DNA of 64,000 nt. Source: DAOVXM01 sp963746255 (GTDB taxonomy: Bacteria; Chloroflexota; Anaerolineae; Anaerolineales; UBA4823). A program made the translations under genes and the position numbers. The notes under the pieces are model-generated. The model had not been told where the DNA came from. It did no database searches and worked only from the letters and a program-made list of their open reading frames with translations. Of this stretch, positions 7,512 through 16,100 are shown piece by piece (position 1 is the stretch's first letter; each line of letters opens with the position of its first letter). The stretch spans positions 248,001 to 312,000 of the forward strand of contig CAVVAJ010000009.1 in NCBI GenBank assembly GCA_963746255.1, written 5' to 3'.

Positions 7512-8855
7512 ATGAGCAATGATGGCAACAACAGTAAACCCACCCGAATTGGCATCCATTATTATCCGGATACGAAACATTACCGCGCAAGTGATTTGGC
7601 CCGGTGGATACCTGAACTAAAATCTCTTGGTGTTTCCTGGATAACCCTCATCGCACCTCAAAATCGAGCCATACCTGAGCCATTTCTTAACGACCTCATT
7701 GCTAACCAGATCGAACCAGTTATCCATTTTCAATTCGAAGTCGGGCAAAATATAGACTTGGAGAATTTGCATTTATTCCTATCCATGTACAGCCGCTGGG
7801 GAGTGAAGTATGTCATCCTATTTGATAAACCCAATTCCCGTACAAGCTGGAAAAACAATGACTGGGCTCAGAGAGACTTAGTAGAACGATTCCTGGATAT
7901 TTACATCCCGCTGCTCAGTATGGTAGAAGAAGCTGGTCTAACCCCTGTTTTTCCACCCTTGGATCCAGGCGGAGACTATTGGGATACGGTCTTTCTAAAA
8001 ACCGCTCTTAATGGCTTGCAGCGTCGTAACTGCAATAATCTATTAAACAAACTCCATCTAAGCGCCTATCCAACAATATTCGTGAAACCATTAAATTGGG
8101 GAGCCGGTGGACCAGAGCGGTGGCCGCGGACACAACCCTATGCGACGCCGCGTGGTCAAGAAGATCAAAGAGGTTTCCATATCTTTGACTGGTATCTCGC
8201 CATCGCAGATTCAGTTTTAGGGAAGCGTCCCCCAATACTTCTTCTCAGCGCGGGGAAAATGGCGGTATATGACTATTCGATGAGCGTCGAAGAACATGCA
8301 GAAAGAGTTATGAATATAATCGACCTGCTGCATGCGAAGCCATCTCAGAAATCACGAAGCTCAAATCAAGGGTCCTCAGAACAAGTTTCCACGGAGGTAA
8401 TTTGCTGCAATTTTTGGCTGCTGGCAGCAGACTCGCAAAGCGATGAGGAGCAATGGGCTTGGTACGATGAGGAAGAGGATACCCTGCCGATCGTTGGAAA
8501 GCTCCGGAATTGGGCAACTGCAAACCAAGAAAATTTATCGCTAACTGCTGCCAAGATAGCGGCAAATCCCCTACCTTTATCCGGTCAACCGATCCCCCAT
8601 TATCTCTTACTGCCACGTTATGAATGGGGTATCGCAGAATGGCACTTAGATGTAATCCGTCCGTTTGTGGTTAAGTACCAGCCAACCATCGGTTTCTCGC
8701 TCGATGAGGCAAGCCATGCTAAACGAGTGACAGTAATTGGCGGGCAAGGCTCGTTCCCCGATGATGAACTTGATAGGTTACGCACTTCTGGATGTGCTGT
8801 AGAGAGAATTTCCGGGGACGGCACAAGTATTGCAACAACCCTTGCATCCCTATAA
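7512..8855 (+). CDS. Cytoplasmic TIM-barrel (glycoside-hydrolase-like) protein with a CWB2-like C-terminus
   Basis: A 447-residue protein with no signal peptide. The first 250 residues read like a TIM barrel of the glycosidase type (RIGIHYYPDTKHYRASDLARW, LKSLGVSWITLI, WGVKYVILFDKP). Catalytic acids cannot be assigned. The last 45 residues (VTVIGGQGSFPDDELDRLR, then VERISGDGTSIATTLA) resemble one cell-wall-binding type 2 repeat, which is odd in a non-exported protein. It is the first gene after the sigma-54 promoter and lies 26 nt before ftsZ. Ribosome-binding site GGAAGG is 5 nt before the ATG. Enzymatic activity is unproven. Confidence 0.7.
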   Translation: MSNDGNNSKPTRIGIHYYPDTKHYRASDLARWIPELKSLGVSWITLIAPQNRAIPEPFLNDLIANQIEPVIHFQFEVGQNIDLENLHLFLSMYSRWGVKYVILFDKPNSRTSWKNNDWAQRDLVERFLDIYIPLLSMVEEAGLTPVFPPLDPGGDYWDTVFLKTALNGLQRRNCNNLLNKLHLSAYPTIFVKPLNWGAGGPERWPRTQPYATPRGQEDQRGFHIFDWYLAIADSVLGKRPPILLLSAGKMAVYDYSMSVEEHAERVMNIIDLLHAKPSQKSRSSNQGSSEQVSTEVICCNFWLLAADSQSDEEQWAWYDEEEDTLPIVGKLRNWATANQENLSLTAAKIAANPLPLSGQPIPHYLLLPRYEWGIAEWHLDVIRPFVVKYQPTIGFSLDEASHAKRVTVIGGQGSFPDDELDRLRTSGCAVERISGDGTSIATTLASL

Positions 8856-8881
8856 CGATCTTGTAAGTTGAGAGGAATATC

Positions 8882-10084
8882 ATGACAGAAAGCCGTTATT
8901 CTCCAGATCACCAACCCGAAGAGTATGACATACACCAACCGGTCTTAAAAGTCATCGGATTGGGTGGCGGAGGCAGCAATGCGATAACCCGCATGATGGA
9001 ACTCGGACTGCACGGCGTCGATTTTATTGCCGCCAATACCGATTATCAAGTGCTCCAGGAAAGCCCAGCGCCGGTAAAAATACAGCTTGGTCCTCAGGTG
9101 ACGCGCGGATTGGGTGCTGGAGGAGACCCAGAGATTGGACGTGCGGCTGCCGAAGAGAGTATGCGGGAGATCGCAGACGCGCTTACCGGTGCAGATATGG
9201 TTTTCTTAACTGCAGGAATGGGCGGAGGAACAGGGACGGGGGCAATTCCGATCGTCGCTGAAATTGCGCGCAGAATGGGTGCGGTAACTATTGCTATCGT
9301 CACTACACCTTTCTCATTTGAGATGGGTCGCCGCCAAACTAATGCCAATTCAGGGTTGGCTGAACTCAGGCAAAGCACTGATACATTAATCGCCATCCCG
9401 AATGATCGGTTATTGTACGTAGCGCCAAAGAACCTGCCCTTAGAGTTGGCCTTCCGTTTAGCTGACGATGTGCTGCGCCAAGCTGTCCAAGGGATATCCG
9501 AGCTGATTACACAACCGGGGATGATTAATGTTGATTTCGCCCATATTAAACGGTTGATGAAGCTGGGTGGAGGTGCCCTTATGTCCATTGGCCACGGGCA
9601 AGGGAATAACAAAACAGAACATGCAATTGACCAGGCACTCAACCACCCCCTGCTTGAAAGTGTCTCATTGGAGAATGCCGCCGGAATGATTGTGAACTTC
9701 ACCGGTGGACCAGATATGACCTTGATGGAAGTACAAGAAGCGCTAACGAACTTACAGTCTCAGGCTTCCAGCCAGACAGAAATCGTTATGGGTGTCATCA
9801 ATAACAATCAGCTTAATGGACGCGTTCAGGTAACGCTGATAATCACCGGTTTGGGTGCACCAACACTTGAAGAAGCATTTTCGGGAGTGTCCAGATTGCG
9901 CACCATCGTCGAAGCACCTGCCGCACCTAGCCGTCCTTACGTAGATCATACCCCTGAATTAGCAGCAATTGAGAACAGCTCCCAAGAATCACGAATTCAC
10001 TCTAATGACTATTCTGCCGCAGCCACTTCAGCAGATATCGATATCCCGGCTTTTCTCAGGCGTCGGAAAAGTTATGTGGGGTAG
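8882..10084 (+). CDS. ftsZ: FtsZ-family tubulin-like GTPase with altered T7 loop
   Basis: A 400-residue FtsZ homologue: N-terminal VIGLGGGGSNAI, the GTP-binding signature GGGTGTGA (residues 114-121), the guanine-side FSFEMGRR, and a short linker ending in DIDIPAFLRRR, the conserved peptide that binds FtsA/SepF/ZipA-type partners. In the T7 catalytic loop the family NxDFAD reads NVDFAH: the position equivalent to E. coli Asp212 is His221 (codon 9542-9544). That Asp is needed for GTP hydrolysis across the subunit interface. The gene is in a sigma-54-driven train, away from ftsA or mur genes, so it may be a specialised paralogue rather than the housekeeping FtsZ; the genome must be checked. Ribosome-binding site GAGAGGA precedes the ATG. 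Confidence 0.92.
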   Translation: MTESRYSPDHQPEEYDIHQPVLKVIGLGGGGSNAITRMMELGLHGVDFIAANTDYQVLQESPAPVKIQLGPQVTRGLGAGGDPEIGRAAAEESMREIADALTGADMVFLTAGMGGGTGTGAIPIVAEIARRMGAVTIAIVTTPFSFEMGRRQTNANSGLAELRQSTDTLIAIPNDRLLYVAPKNLPLELAFRLADDVLRQAVQGISELITQPGMINVDFAHIKRLMKLGGGALMSIGHGQGNNKTEHAIDQALNHPLLESVSLENAAGMIVNFTGGPDMTLMEVQEALTNLQSQASSQTEIVMGVINNNQLNGRVQVTLIITGLGAPTLEEAFSGVSRLRTIVEAPAAPSRPYVDHTPELAAIENSSQESRIHSNDYSAAATSADIDIPAFLRRRKSYVG

Positions 10085-10086
10085 CA

Positions 10087-10341
10087 ATGGATACACAAGT
10101 AATCAAAAAAGTTTCCACCTCCGTTTATAACCGATTTCCGGAATTCAAAGGCTGCCGCCCAACCGTAAGCAAGCAGAAGAAGCCACAAGCCAAATCTACA
10201 CCAACGAATGCTACATACCTACTCACCTATAAAACCAAAGCCCTTGTAGCGACATCTTCTGGGAACAAATCCCTACCGCGCAGTGTCAGGGTGGTTGCCA
10301 CAGAAAATGGAAAAATCCTCAAAATGACTACATCACGGTAA
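10087..10341 (+). CDS. Small basic protein of unknown function
   Basis: An 84-residue protein starting 2 nt after the ftsZ stop codon, so it is surely co-translated in the same operon. It is rich in Lys, Thr and Ser (for example SKQKKPQAKSTPTN) in its N-terminal half. The second half is beta-prone (YLLTYKTKALVAT, RSVRVVATENGKILKMTT). No known domain is recognised. Its position suggests a partner of the FtsZ-like protein. Confidence 0.65.
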   Translation: MDTQVIKKVSTSVYNRFPEFKGCRPTVSKQKKPQAKSTPTNATYLLTYKTKALVATSSGNKSLPRSVRVVATENGKILKMTTSR

Positions 10342-10348
10342 GGTAGCG

Positions 10349-10609
10349 ATGATAACTCACCACAACTTCCCTGGAACTATCAAGACTGATTCTCTCGGAG
10401 CAAACCCACACTTGTTTCACCGATTAGAACTTGCTTTTTGGGAAATATTCATCCGGTCCCTTAGCAACTTGCAGGCGCTGCGAACCATCTCCCCACATAC
10501 CATCTTCAGTTTGGACAATGACGATAATCCTTCCTTGAAACGATATTGGATAATAACAGCCGTTTCCGGTGCGGTGTTGGGATTTGTTATTGGAATATTC
10601 AGCATATAA
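10349..10609 (+). CDS. Small tail-anchored membrane protein, unknown function
   Basis: An 86-residue protein with a soluble N-terminal part and one C-terminal hydrophobic segment (WIITAVSGAVLGFVIGIFSI, about residues 67-86), arranged as a tail anchor. It begins 7 nt after the preceding gene with AAGGTAG before its ATG. No family is recognised. In an operon with ftsZ it could be a membrane anchor, but that is inference. Confidence 0.65.
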   Translation: MITHHNFPGTIKTDSLGANPHLFHRLELAFWEIFIRSLSNLQALRTISPHTIFSLDNDDNPSLKRYWIITAVSGAVLGFVIGIFSI

Positions 10610-10641
10610 CGTGAGCTGTTATATCGCTCAGTTATGAAGCA

Positions 10642-11841
10642 ATGACAAAGATTAAAGAACATCTCACTCGAATTCCACGAAATAACTATCTATTTCTAAC
10701 CCTCCTCCTGACCATTTCCATGTTTTTAGCACCACTGAATGTAAACGCGCAGACAAGTTTGCCGGCAGTTGAAGGATTTGGGTTCGGCGGCAGGATTAGT
10801 ACCTGGGACGAACGGACTGACATCACGATCCATGCAGCTGGTGCGCTTGGGCTCGACTGGGTTGGAGTCGACATCGATTGGGCAGAGATTTGGCCTGAAC
10901 CGGGCGCATCCGCGAATATTTACACCCTCGATGAAGTCTTTTCCAACGCGCAAGAATTGGATATTCGGTGTCTGGTATCAATTGTGAACCCCCCCGAGTG
11001 GGCAATGAGCAAGACTGGACCTGACCCAGACATTACAGCCGGTTTCGTTGCACAGCTGGTTCGCTTATACCCAAACCAGGTGTCCGCAGTTGAATTGTTC
11101 CCGCGTGCCAACACTACAGATGGCTGGAATACAATACCGAATCCCCAGGCTTATTTGGAAGTCTATATAAAGACATCCGCAACCCTTCATGAGATCAATC
11201 CAGATATCTTACTTATCGCAGGAGGCTTTGTGCCGATCAATGGTACCGGCAATTCAGGCCAAGTCAATGATCTTGAATATCTGCAAAAACTGTATGATGC
11301 TGGAGCCAGAGAAATAATCCCTGTCATCAGTCTGCGTTTATCCGGGATTTCTGGAATGCCGATAGACGAACCAGGTGCTGAGAATTCAAAAGTATTTCGC
11401 CACTATGAATCAATCCGCACTGTGATGATTGAAAACGGGCATGAGGGAGGAACGATTTGGATAACAGGATTCTCATGGCCATCCGATCCAGCCGATATAC
11501 TAGTCTCGGAAAACGACGATTTAAATCCATCCGCGCCCATAGCGGAAATACAGGGTCGGTGGTTCGCACAGGCTTATCAGTTGGTGCGTTCCCAGTTGTA
11601 TATCGGGGCAGTATTGCACAGTTGCTTAGAAGGGAATGCAAATGATTTTGGTGAAAGCGGCGCAGAGGATTGCCTGATCGAAATCTCATCTAACGAGACG
11701 AGTCTTCATCCTGCGGCGAACATCCTGGTGCAGCTGAATAATTTACAAGGAGTCTCATCTGGTAGGAAATCAGCTTTTCAAATGGTAAAGAAAATACATA
11801 ACCCGCAATACAAAAACAATCTAAAGACTGGTGTTCAATGA
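10642..11841 (+). CDS. Secreted glycosidase-like TIM-barrel protein
   Basis: A 399-residue protein with a signal peptide (NNYLFLTLLLTISMFLAPLNVNA, cut before QTSL). The mature part reads like a GH5/GH39-type barrel: FGFGGRISTWDERTDITIHA, LGLDWVGVDIDWAEIWPEPG, and TIWITGFSWPSDP near the C-terminal strands. The usual NEP (Asn-Glu) acid/base motif is not evident: the matching strand reads SAVELFPRAN. It may therefore be inactive or a binding protein. Its stop overlaps the next ATG by 4 nt, indicating translational coupling. Confidence 0.65.
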   Translation: MTKIKEHLTRIPRNNYLFLTLLLTISMFLAPLNVNAQTSLPAVEGFGFGGRISTWDERTDITIHAAGALGLDWVGVDIDWAEIWPEPGASANIYTLDEVFSNAQELDIRCLVSIVNPPEWAMSKTGPDPDITAGFVAQLVRLYPNQVSAVELFPRANTTDGWNTIPNPQAYLEVYIKTSATLHEINPDILLIAGGFVPINGTGNSGQVNDLEYLQKLYDAGAREIIPVISLRLSGISGMPIDEPGAENSKVFRHYESIRTVMIENGHEGGTIWITGFSWPSDPADILVSENDDLNPSAPIAEIQGRWFAQAYQLVRSQLYIGAVLHSCLEGNANDFGESGAEDCLIEISSNETSLHPAANILVQLNNLQGVSSGRKSAFQMVKKIHNPQYKNNLKTGVQ

Positions 11842-12683
11842 AATTATCCCCAAAATTGTTTTTGCTCCCGATATTTACCATATTCTTGATTTCCGGGTTA
11901 GTATCCGGTCAAGCAACTGCCAGAGCCGGACAGATATTCCTGGCTAGCTACACCGTATCCCAATCCGTGGCAATATCCGATCCCAATTATTCAGGGTACC
12001 CATTACCGGCAGTATTCAACCCTGATACTATCGCTCCGCAAGGAGAGGTGAACAACTCCAAGCAGCGCAGCATCTTGATCATCACGGTCAACGATCTTAA
12101 AGTAAATGGGGCAAAGCTGGATAGTATATGGTTGATCTTATATGTGCCAAACTTACCAGAAATTACGCTGATACCTGTATACCCAAAAATCAATTCCAGT
12201 GGGGATAGCATAAAAGTTGATTTGGATTATGATCTTCAAACTAAATTCAAGTTGGAGCCCGGGGGGATTCTCGATCCAATATTTCTTGCCCACCTAAGAG
12301 AAAATGGAGTCACGTGGTCAAAATACATCATCCTGGACCGTTCGTCCATAAATCAAATCGACCAATTTGCAACCAATCCCCAAATAGAGCACCCTTCCGG
12401 TTCGTATCATAATGAGCTCAGCTCAATAATCACGGACAAGGAGCTCACCACAGCTGAGAGAATCCTATCGCAAGCGAAAATCGCCCAAAACATATGTCAC
12501 CACTACACCGAACTCATGCTCACACCAGATACTGTTCTCAGATATTTCCCGCGTTTGGTGGATCGCATTGAAACTGACATAAATGCCCAAGAGGCTGCCT
12601 ATGAGATATGGACCTTCGATAAAACCATGGCGGGGTTTAGATGTGTATTCCCCTCCTTCTCCGCAATGAATGCCATGGAATAG
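11838..12683 (+). CDS. Secreted protein, degenerate LytR-CpsA-Psr (LCP)-like
   Basis: A 281-residue protein with a signal peptide (FLLPIFTIFLISGLVSGQATA). The segment SILIITVNDLKVNGAKLDSIWLILYV followed by ITLIPVYP resembles the opening of LCP domains (LLLGxD...RTDTxxL...SIPRDT), the wall-polymer ligases, but the catalytic Arg/Asp residues are not conserved. The later segment around PDTVLRYFPRLVDRIETDI also fits the LCP layout. Homology is a weak pattern match. It overlaps the upstream gene (ATGA) and closes the first sigma-54-driven train. Confidence 0.55.
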   Translation: MKLSPKLFLLPIFTIFLISGLVSGQATARAGQIFLASYTVSQSVAISDPNYSGYPLPAVFNPDTIAPQGEVNNSKQRSILIITVNDLKVNGAKLDSIWLILYVPNLPEITLIPVYPKINSSGDSIKVDLDYDLQTKFKLEPGGILDPIFLAHLRENGVTWSKYIILDRSSINQIDQFATNPQIEHPSGSYHNELSSIITDKELTTAERILSQAKIAQNICHHYTELMLTPDTVLRYFPRLVDRIETDINAQEAAYEIWTFDKTMAGFRCVFPSFSAMNAME

Positions 12684-12727
12684 TTAGCTCCAAACCATCA
12701 TCACAACAACAGATCTAATTATCCTAT

Positions 12728-12747
12728 CAGTCATCGATTTATGACTG
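12728..12747. promoter_or_regulatory. Perfect 7-6-7 inverted repeat ahead of the second sigma-54 promoter
   Basis: CAGTCAT (12728-12734) and ATGACTG (12741-12747) are exact reverse complements around a 6-bp spacer, 25 bp upstream of the -24 element at 12773. It differs in sequence from the dyads before rpoN and before 7512, so it does not define one common operator. Confidence 0.45.
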
Positions 12748-12772
12748 TGCCAGGGTTATTCAATTACATCAT

Positions 12773-12788
12773 GGGCATGGTTCTTGCA
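12773..12788 (+). promoter_or_regulatory. Sigma-54 (-24/-12) promoter of the TPR/protease operon
   Basis: GGGCATGGTTCTTGCA has the GG (12774-12775) and GC (12786-12787) exactly 10 bp apart with a perfect TTGCA. Only the first base of TGGCAC and its last base differ. Transcription would start near 12799, 36 nt before the ATG at 12835. The sequence after the -12 box (TTGCATCAA) is the same as at 7474-7482. Confidence 0.75.
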
Positions 12789-12834
12789 TCAAACCGAGGA
12801 CTTGTAATTCTCAAATTTTTTTGGAGAAAACAAT

Positions 12835-13164
12835 ATGATATCGATACCTGCAGATCAGCTCATGCTACTGATGGCAATCACACTCTTTATTTTAGGATTG
12901 TTAGGTGTAATTGTCGGGATCACAATCCTGGTTACGCGCACAGCTAGCCAAGAAGTACGTACACTCGCAACTCAGACCACGCGTCTGGCACAAAAAGGAT
13001 TGAGTGACGATATTGTCGGCCTAGTTGGGAATACATCAGCCCTATTAGATGCACTGAATGCGCTTGTCAGAACAACCGCAGGTATCGGCGTCTTTATCAC
13101 CATCGTAGGACTGCTGATGATGGTGGTATCCGGTTGGTTGGCATACCAGCTATATTCTATTTAG
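12835..13164 (+). CDS. Small membrane protein with two transmembrane helices
   Basis: A 109-residue protein with hydrophobic helices at about 9-34 (LMLLMAITLFILGLLGVIVG) and 82-106 (GIGVFITIVGLLMMVVSGWL). Between them is a polar, helical 45-residue loop (ASQEVRTLATQTTRLAQKG) that may form a coiled coil. The ribosome-binding site GGAGA lies 9 nt before the ATG. It is the first gene after the sigma-54 promoter and lies 10 nt before the giant TPR gene. It is not matched to a named family and may be a membrane docking site for the TPR protein (inference). Confidence 0.75.
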   Translation: MISIPADQLMLLMAITLFILGLLGVIVGITILVTRTASQEVRTLATQTTRLAQKGLSDDIVGLVGNTSALLDALNALVRTTAGIGVFITIVGLLMMVVSGWLAYQLYSI

Positions 13165-13174
13165 GGGAAATGAC

Positions 13175-16100
13175 ATGGCCCCATTTCTATTTGTCACGGA
13201 ACTACTAGGTAAGTTCCCGGAATCTTGCTGGTCTTGGTTAATACCCTCACTCCGGCAGGATATTCGTTTGTGGAATGACCTCCAAGGCGATTTTGGCGAT
13301 GAAGCGTTGGATGTATCCTCTGGAAACCCGGTAGACTTTCATCCGGCAGCTTTGTGTCTTCTTGCTCTAAAATACCCGGTAACAGCAGAAGAGTTAAGAC
13401 AAGAACCGCTGCTGCCGATAAATGACAATTTTCGCAGCGATGGGGACATCCAAGAGATTCTCAATTATCCTGTGTTCCTCGCCCAGACAGGAATCGGAGC
13501 GCTGAGAATTAGAGAAAGAAGGCGTGAGACTGGGTCATGGGAAAGCTTGGCTCACGAGATTAATCAGCAGGATGCAACAGTATTGGCGTGTTTGCATGAC
13601 ATCATATCAGACCCGCAAGAGTTGTTCTTTGCATTGGCTGCCAACGCAGATCCCATCAAGGTCACCGATATGATCATGCGCAGACCTATGCCGCCTGATG
13701 ATCACGCCGTGCTTATCCTACGTGTATTGGATGAAGCGAGCCCAACAGGACAAGCCGCTGTTCTAAAGCACGTAAACGCCAAATACCCACCGCTTGTCGC
13801 ATACATTATCAATCGTTTTGGGTTTGAAGCGGAAATTAATGGTGATATTCGCTACCCGAACATCGCTCACTTTATTGATCAACTTGATCAATATCTGCAA
13901 AACACACATATTGGCAGCTATCGGGGCCAGAAAAATGACCCCTTGAGTGGTTTACAATCGGCGCTAAAAACAGTCGATGATTTGCGAGCTCAATTAGCCT
14001 CCCAAGCAGCCCAGAATGCCGGCAATCATGATCTCAATGACGAATGTCTATCGGCGTGGGAGATCGCCTATGAGATAAATCCAGCCGATCAAGAAATTAT
14101 TGGCAACTACAGCCTGGCTTTGATTGATAGCGAGTGCTTCAATCGAGCCAGAGAAATCCTGGATGGTCGGAGCGGTGATTCACTCAAACAAGATAATCCA
14201 TCCTTTGCGTACTCACTTGCTACCGCATTGTTAGCGATCAAAAGCGGGGACGATCAAACAGCAAAGAGCTATGCCTTTAAAGCCTCCCAGATGTTAAATG
14301 TAACAAAGGATATTCCACCCAAGCAAATTACCGCCTTAGGTAATCTATTCATCGATACCGGTTTACCATCCGATGCGGTAAAAACCATGGAATTTGGTAT
14401 CAGGCAATATCCGAATGATCAAGAGATGATAAGCTACTTGTCCATCCTTTATCAGCGGGTAGGAAATACCGTTCAGTCACCGGAAGCTGCTAAATTAGCC
14501 GTAGCAATCAATCCTGGATCGCTTGTGCTGAGGAGGATACTAGCCGACACCCTAGAGGAATCCGGAAGATGGATAGCAGGGATGACTGAACGCAGAACAA
14601 TCCTTGACCGGCAATCCAGCACTCCAATAGACGACCTCCATGCGCTCGCAAAGACCGCAATACGTGCAAAACGCCCAGGCGAGTCATTAGCTGCTTGCCA
14701 AACTGCACTCCTGATTAACCCTGATGATGGTATCGCCTATGCTTATCTGGGAGAAGCATATGGAGAAATGGATCAACCAGGAAAAGCCATCGATTGTGCA
14801 AATAAAGCGATCCAATTATTACCGAATATTCCACAGGTCTGGATCACAAAAGCTGCTTTACTCTACAAGGATAATCAAGAAGATAAAGCTTTAGAAACGC
14901 TGCGCAGCGGAACACTTTCATCTCCAACCAACCCTACTCTCCAACTCGCGCTAGCAGAGATGTATATCGTGCTTGGTTCAAAAACCCAAGCTTTAGCAGC
15001 CTTGCGTATGGCATATGATTTGTGCCGGCAAGCAGAACTCTATGACATTGATCCTGGGATCGCTCGTAAGATTACGTTGCAACTTGCGAAGACCTTATTA
15101 GATCTTGGCCACCAAGATGAAGCACAACGCATCCTAATGGAAGGGTATCAGACATTCTCTGAAGATCCAGAGATCGCATATTTACTCGCCAAACAGTATC
15201 TTGGAGAGAACAAACCATATTCAGCAATTGGACCACTCAACACAGCATTAGCTGCTCGGCCAGATGATTACGAACCTTACTACGACTATGCTAGCTGCCT
15301 GCTGTCTCTAAGTGATGAACTTCGCAATGAGAAGAAACGTGAGGTCCTTTCGAGCCTGGAATATGTCCTGCGAAAAGCCCCCCAGCATGCAGAAGCAAAG
15401 GCGCTATATGCAGAAGCGCTGTTTCTAAATCATAAATATTCCGCTGCAATAGATGCGTACCGCCAAACGATTGAAACCGGTTTGGCTCACGATCCTAAAT
15501 GGGCAGTACGTATAAATCTGGGGATGGGTAAAGTTACCCGTGAGCTCGGTGAAGTCGAAGCATCGATTGCAGCATTGAGGGAAGCACTCCAAGTTGATCC
15601 GAGAGATCGGGAAGTATATCGGGAGCTATCTGTTTCGTATGAAGCCGCACAACTCTTTGAAGATGCTTGGCAAGCCACTAATGCCGCCCGCCCAGAGGAT
15701 CATGATGATATTGAAGGTGTCATCTGGTACGTTGGTCGCGCGATCGACCTGCAAAACCGACCCGGACTGGATCAAGAAGAAATCATCAGCCAGGCTTTGG
15801 ACGCTCTAAATGAATCGCTTGATATTGCACCAGACCGAGTAGATCTATTAGTGCAGCTTACCAGAGTTCAGATTCAACGCGGAGAACATGAAGCAGCTCT
15901 CCATACCATCAAACAGGTAATTGAGTGTGACATCACTGCTTCAGAGAACGATCTCGAACTCCCTGAAATAATTAATAATCTACGCGCCGTAGCTGAACTG
16001 TGTATCGATTTAGGGAAGCCAGGGTATGCGGTGATTAGTCTCGAGAAAGTATTAGCTTTGACTCAAGATATTGATGATAGTAGTGATTTTTACCGTGAAA

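Noticed and set aside
7318..7515. 65-codon open frame upstream of the FtsZ train
   Set aside because: It covers the inverted repeat and the sigma-54 promoter, has no ribosome-binding site and overlaps the next start.
9094..9702. 202-codon minus-strand frame inside ftsZ
   Set aside because: An antisense shadow of a clear FtsZ gene without a promoter or family match.
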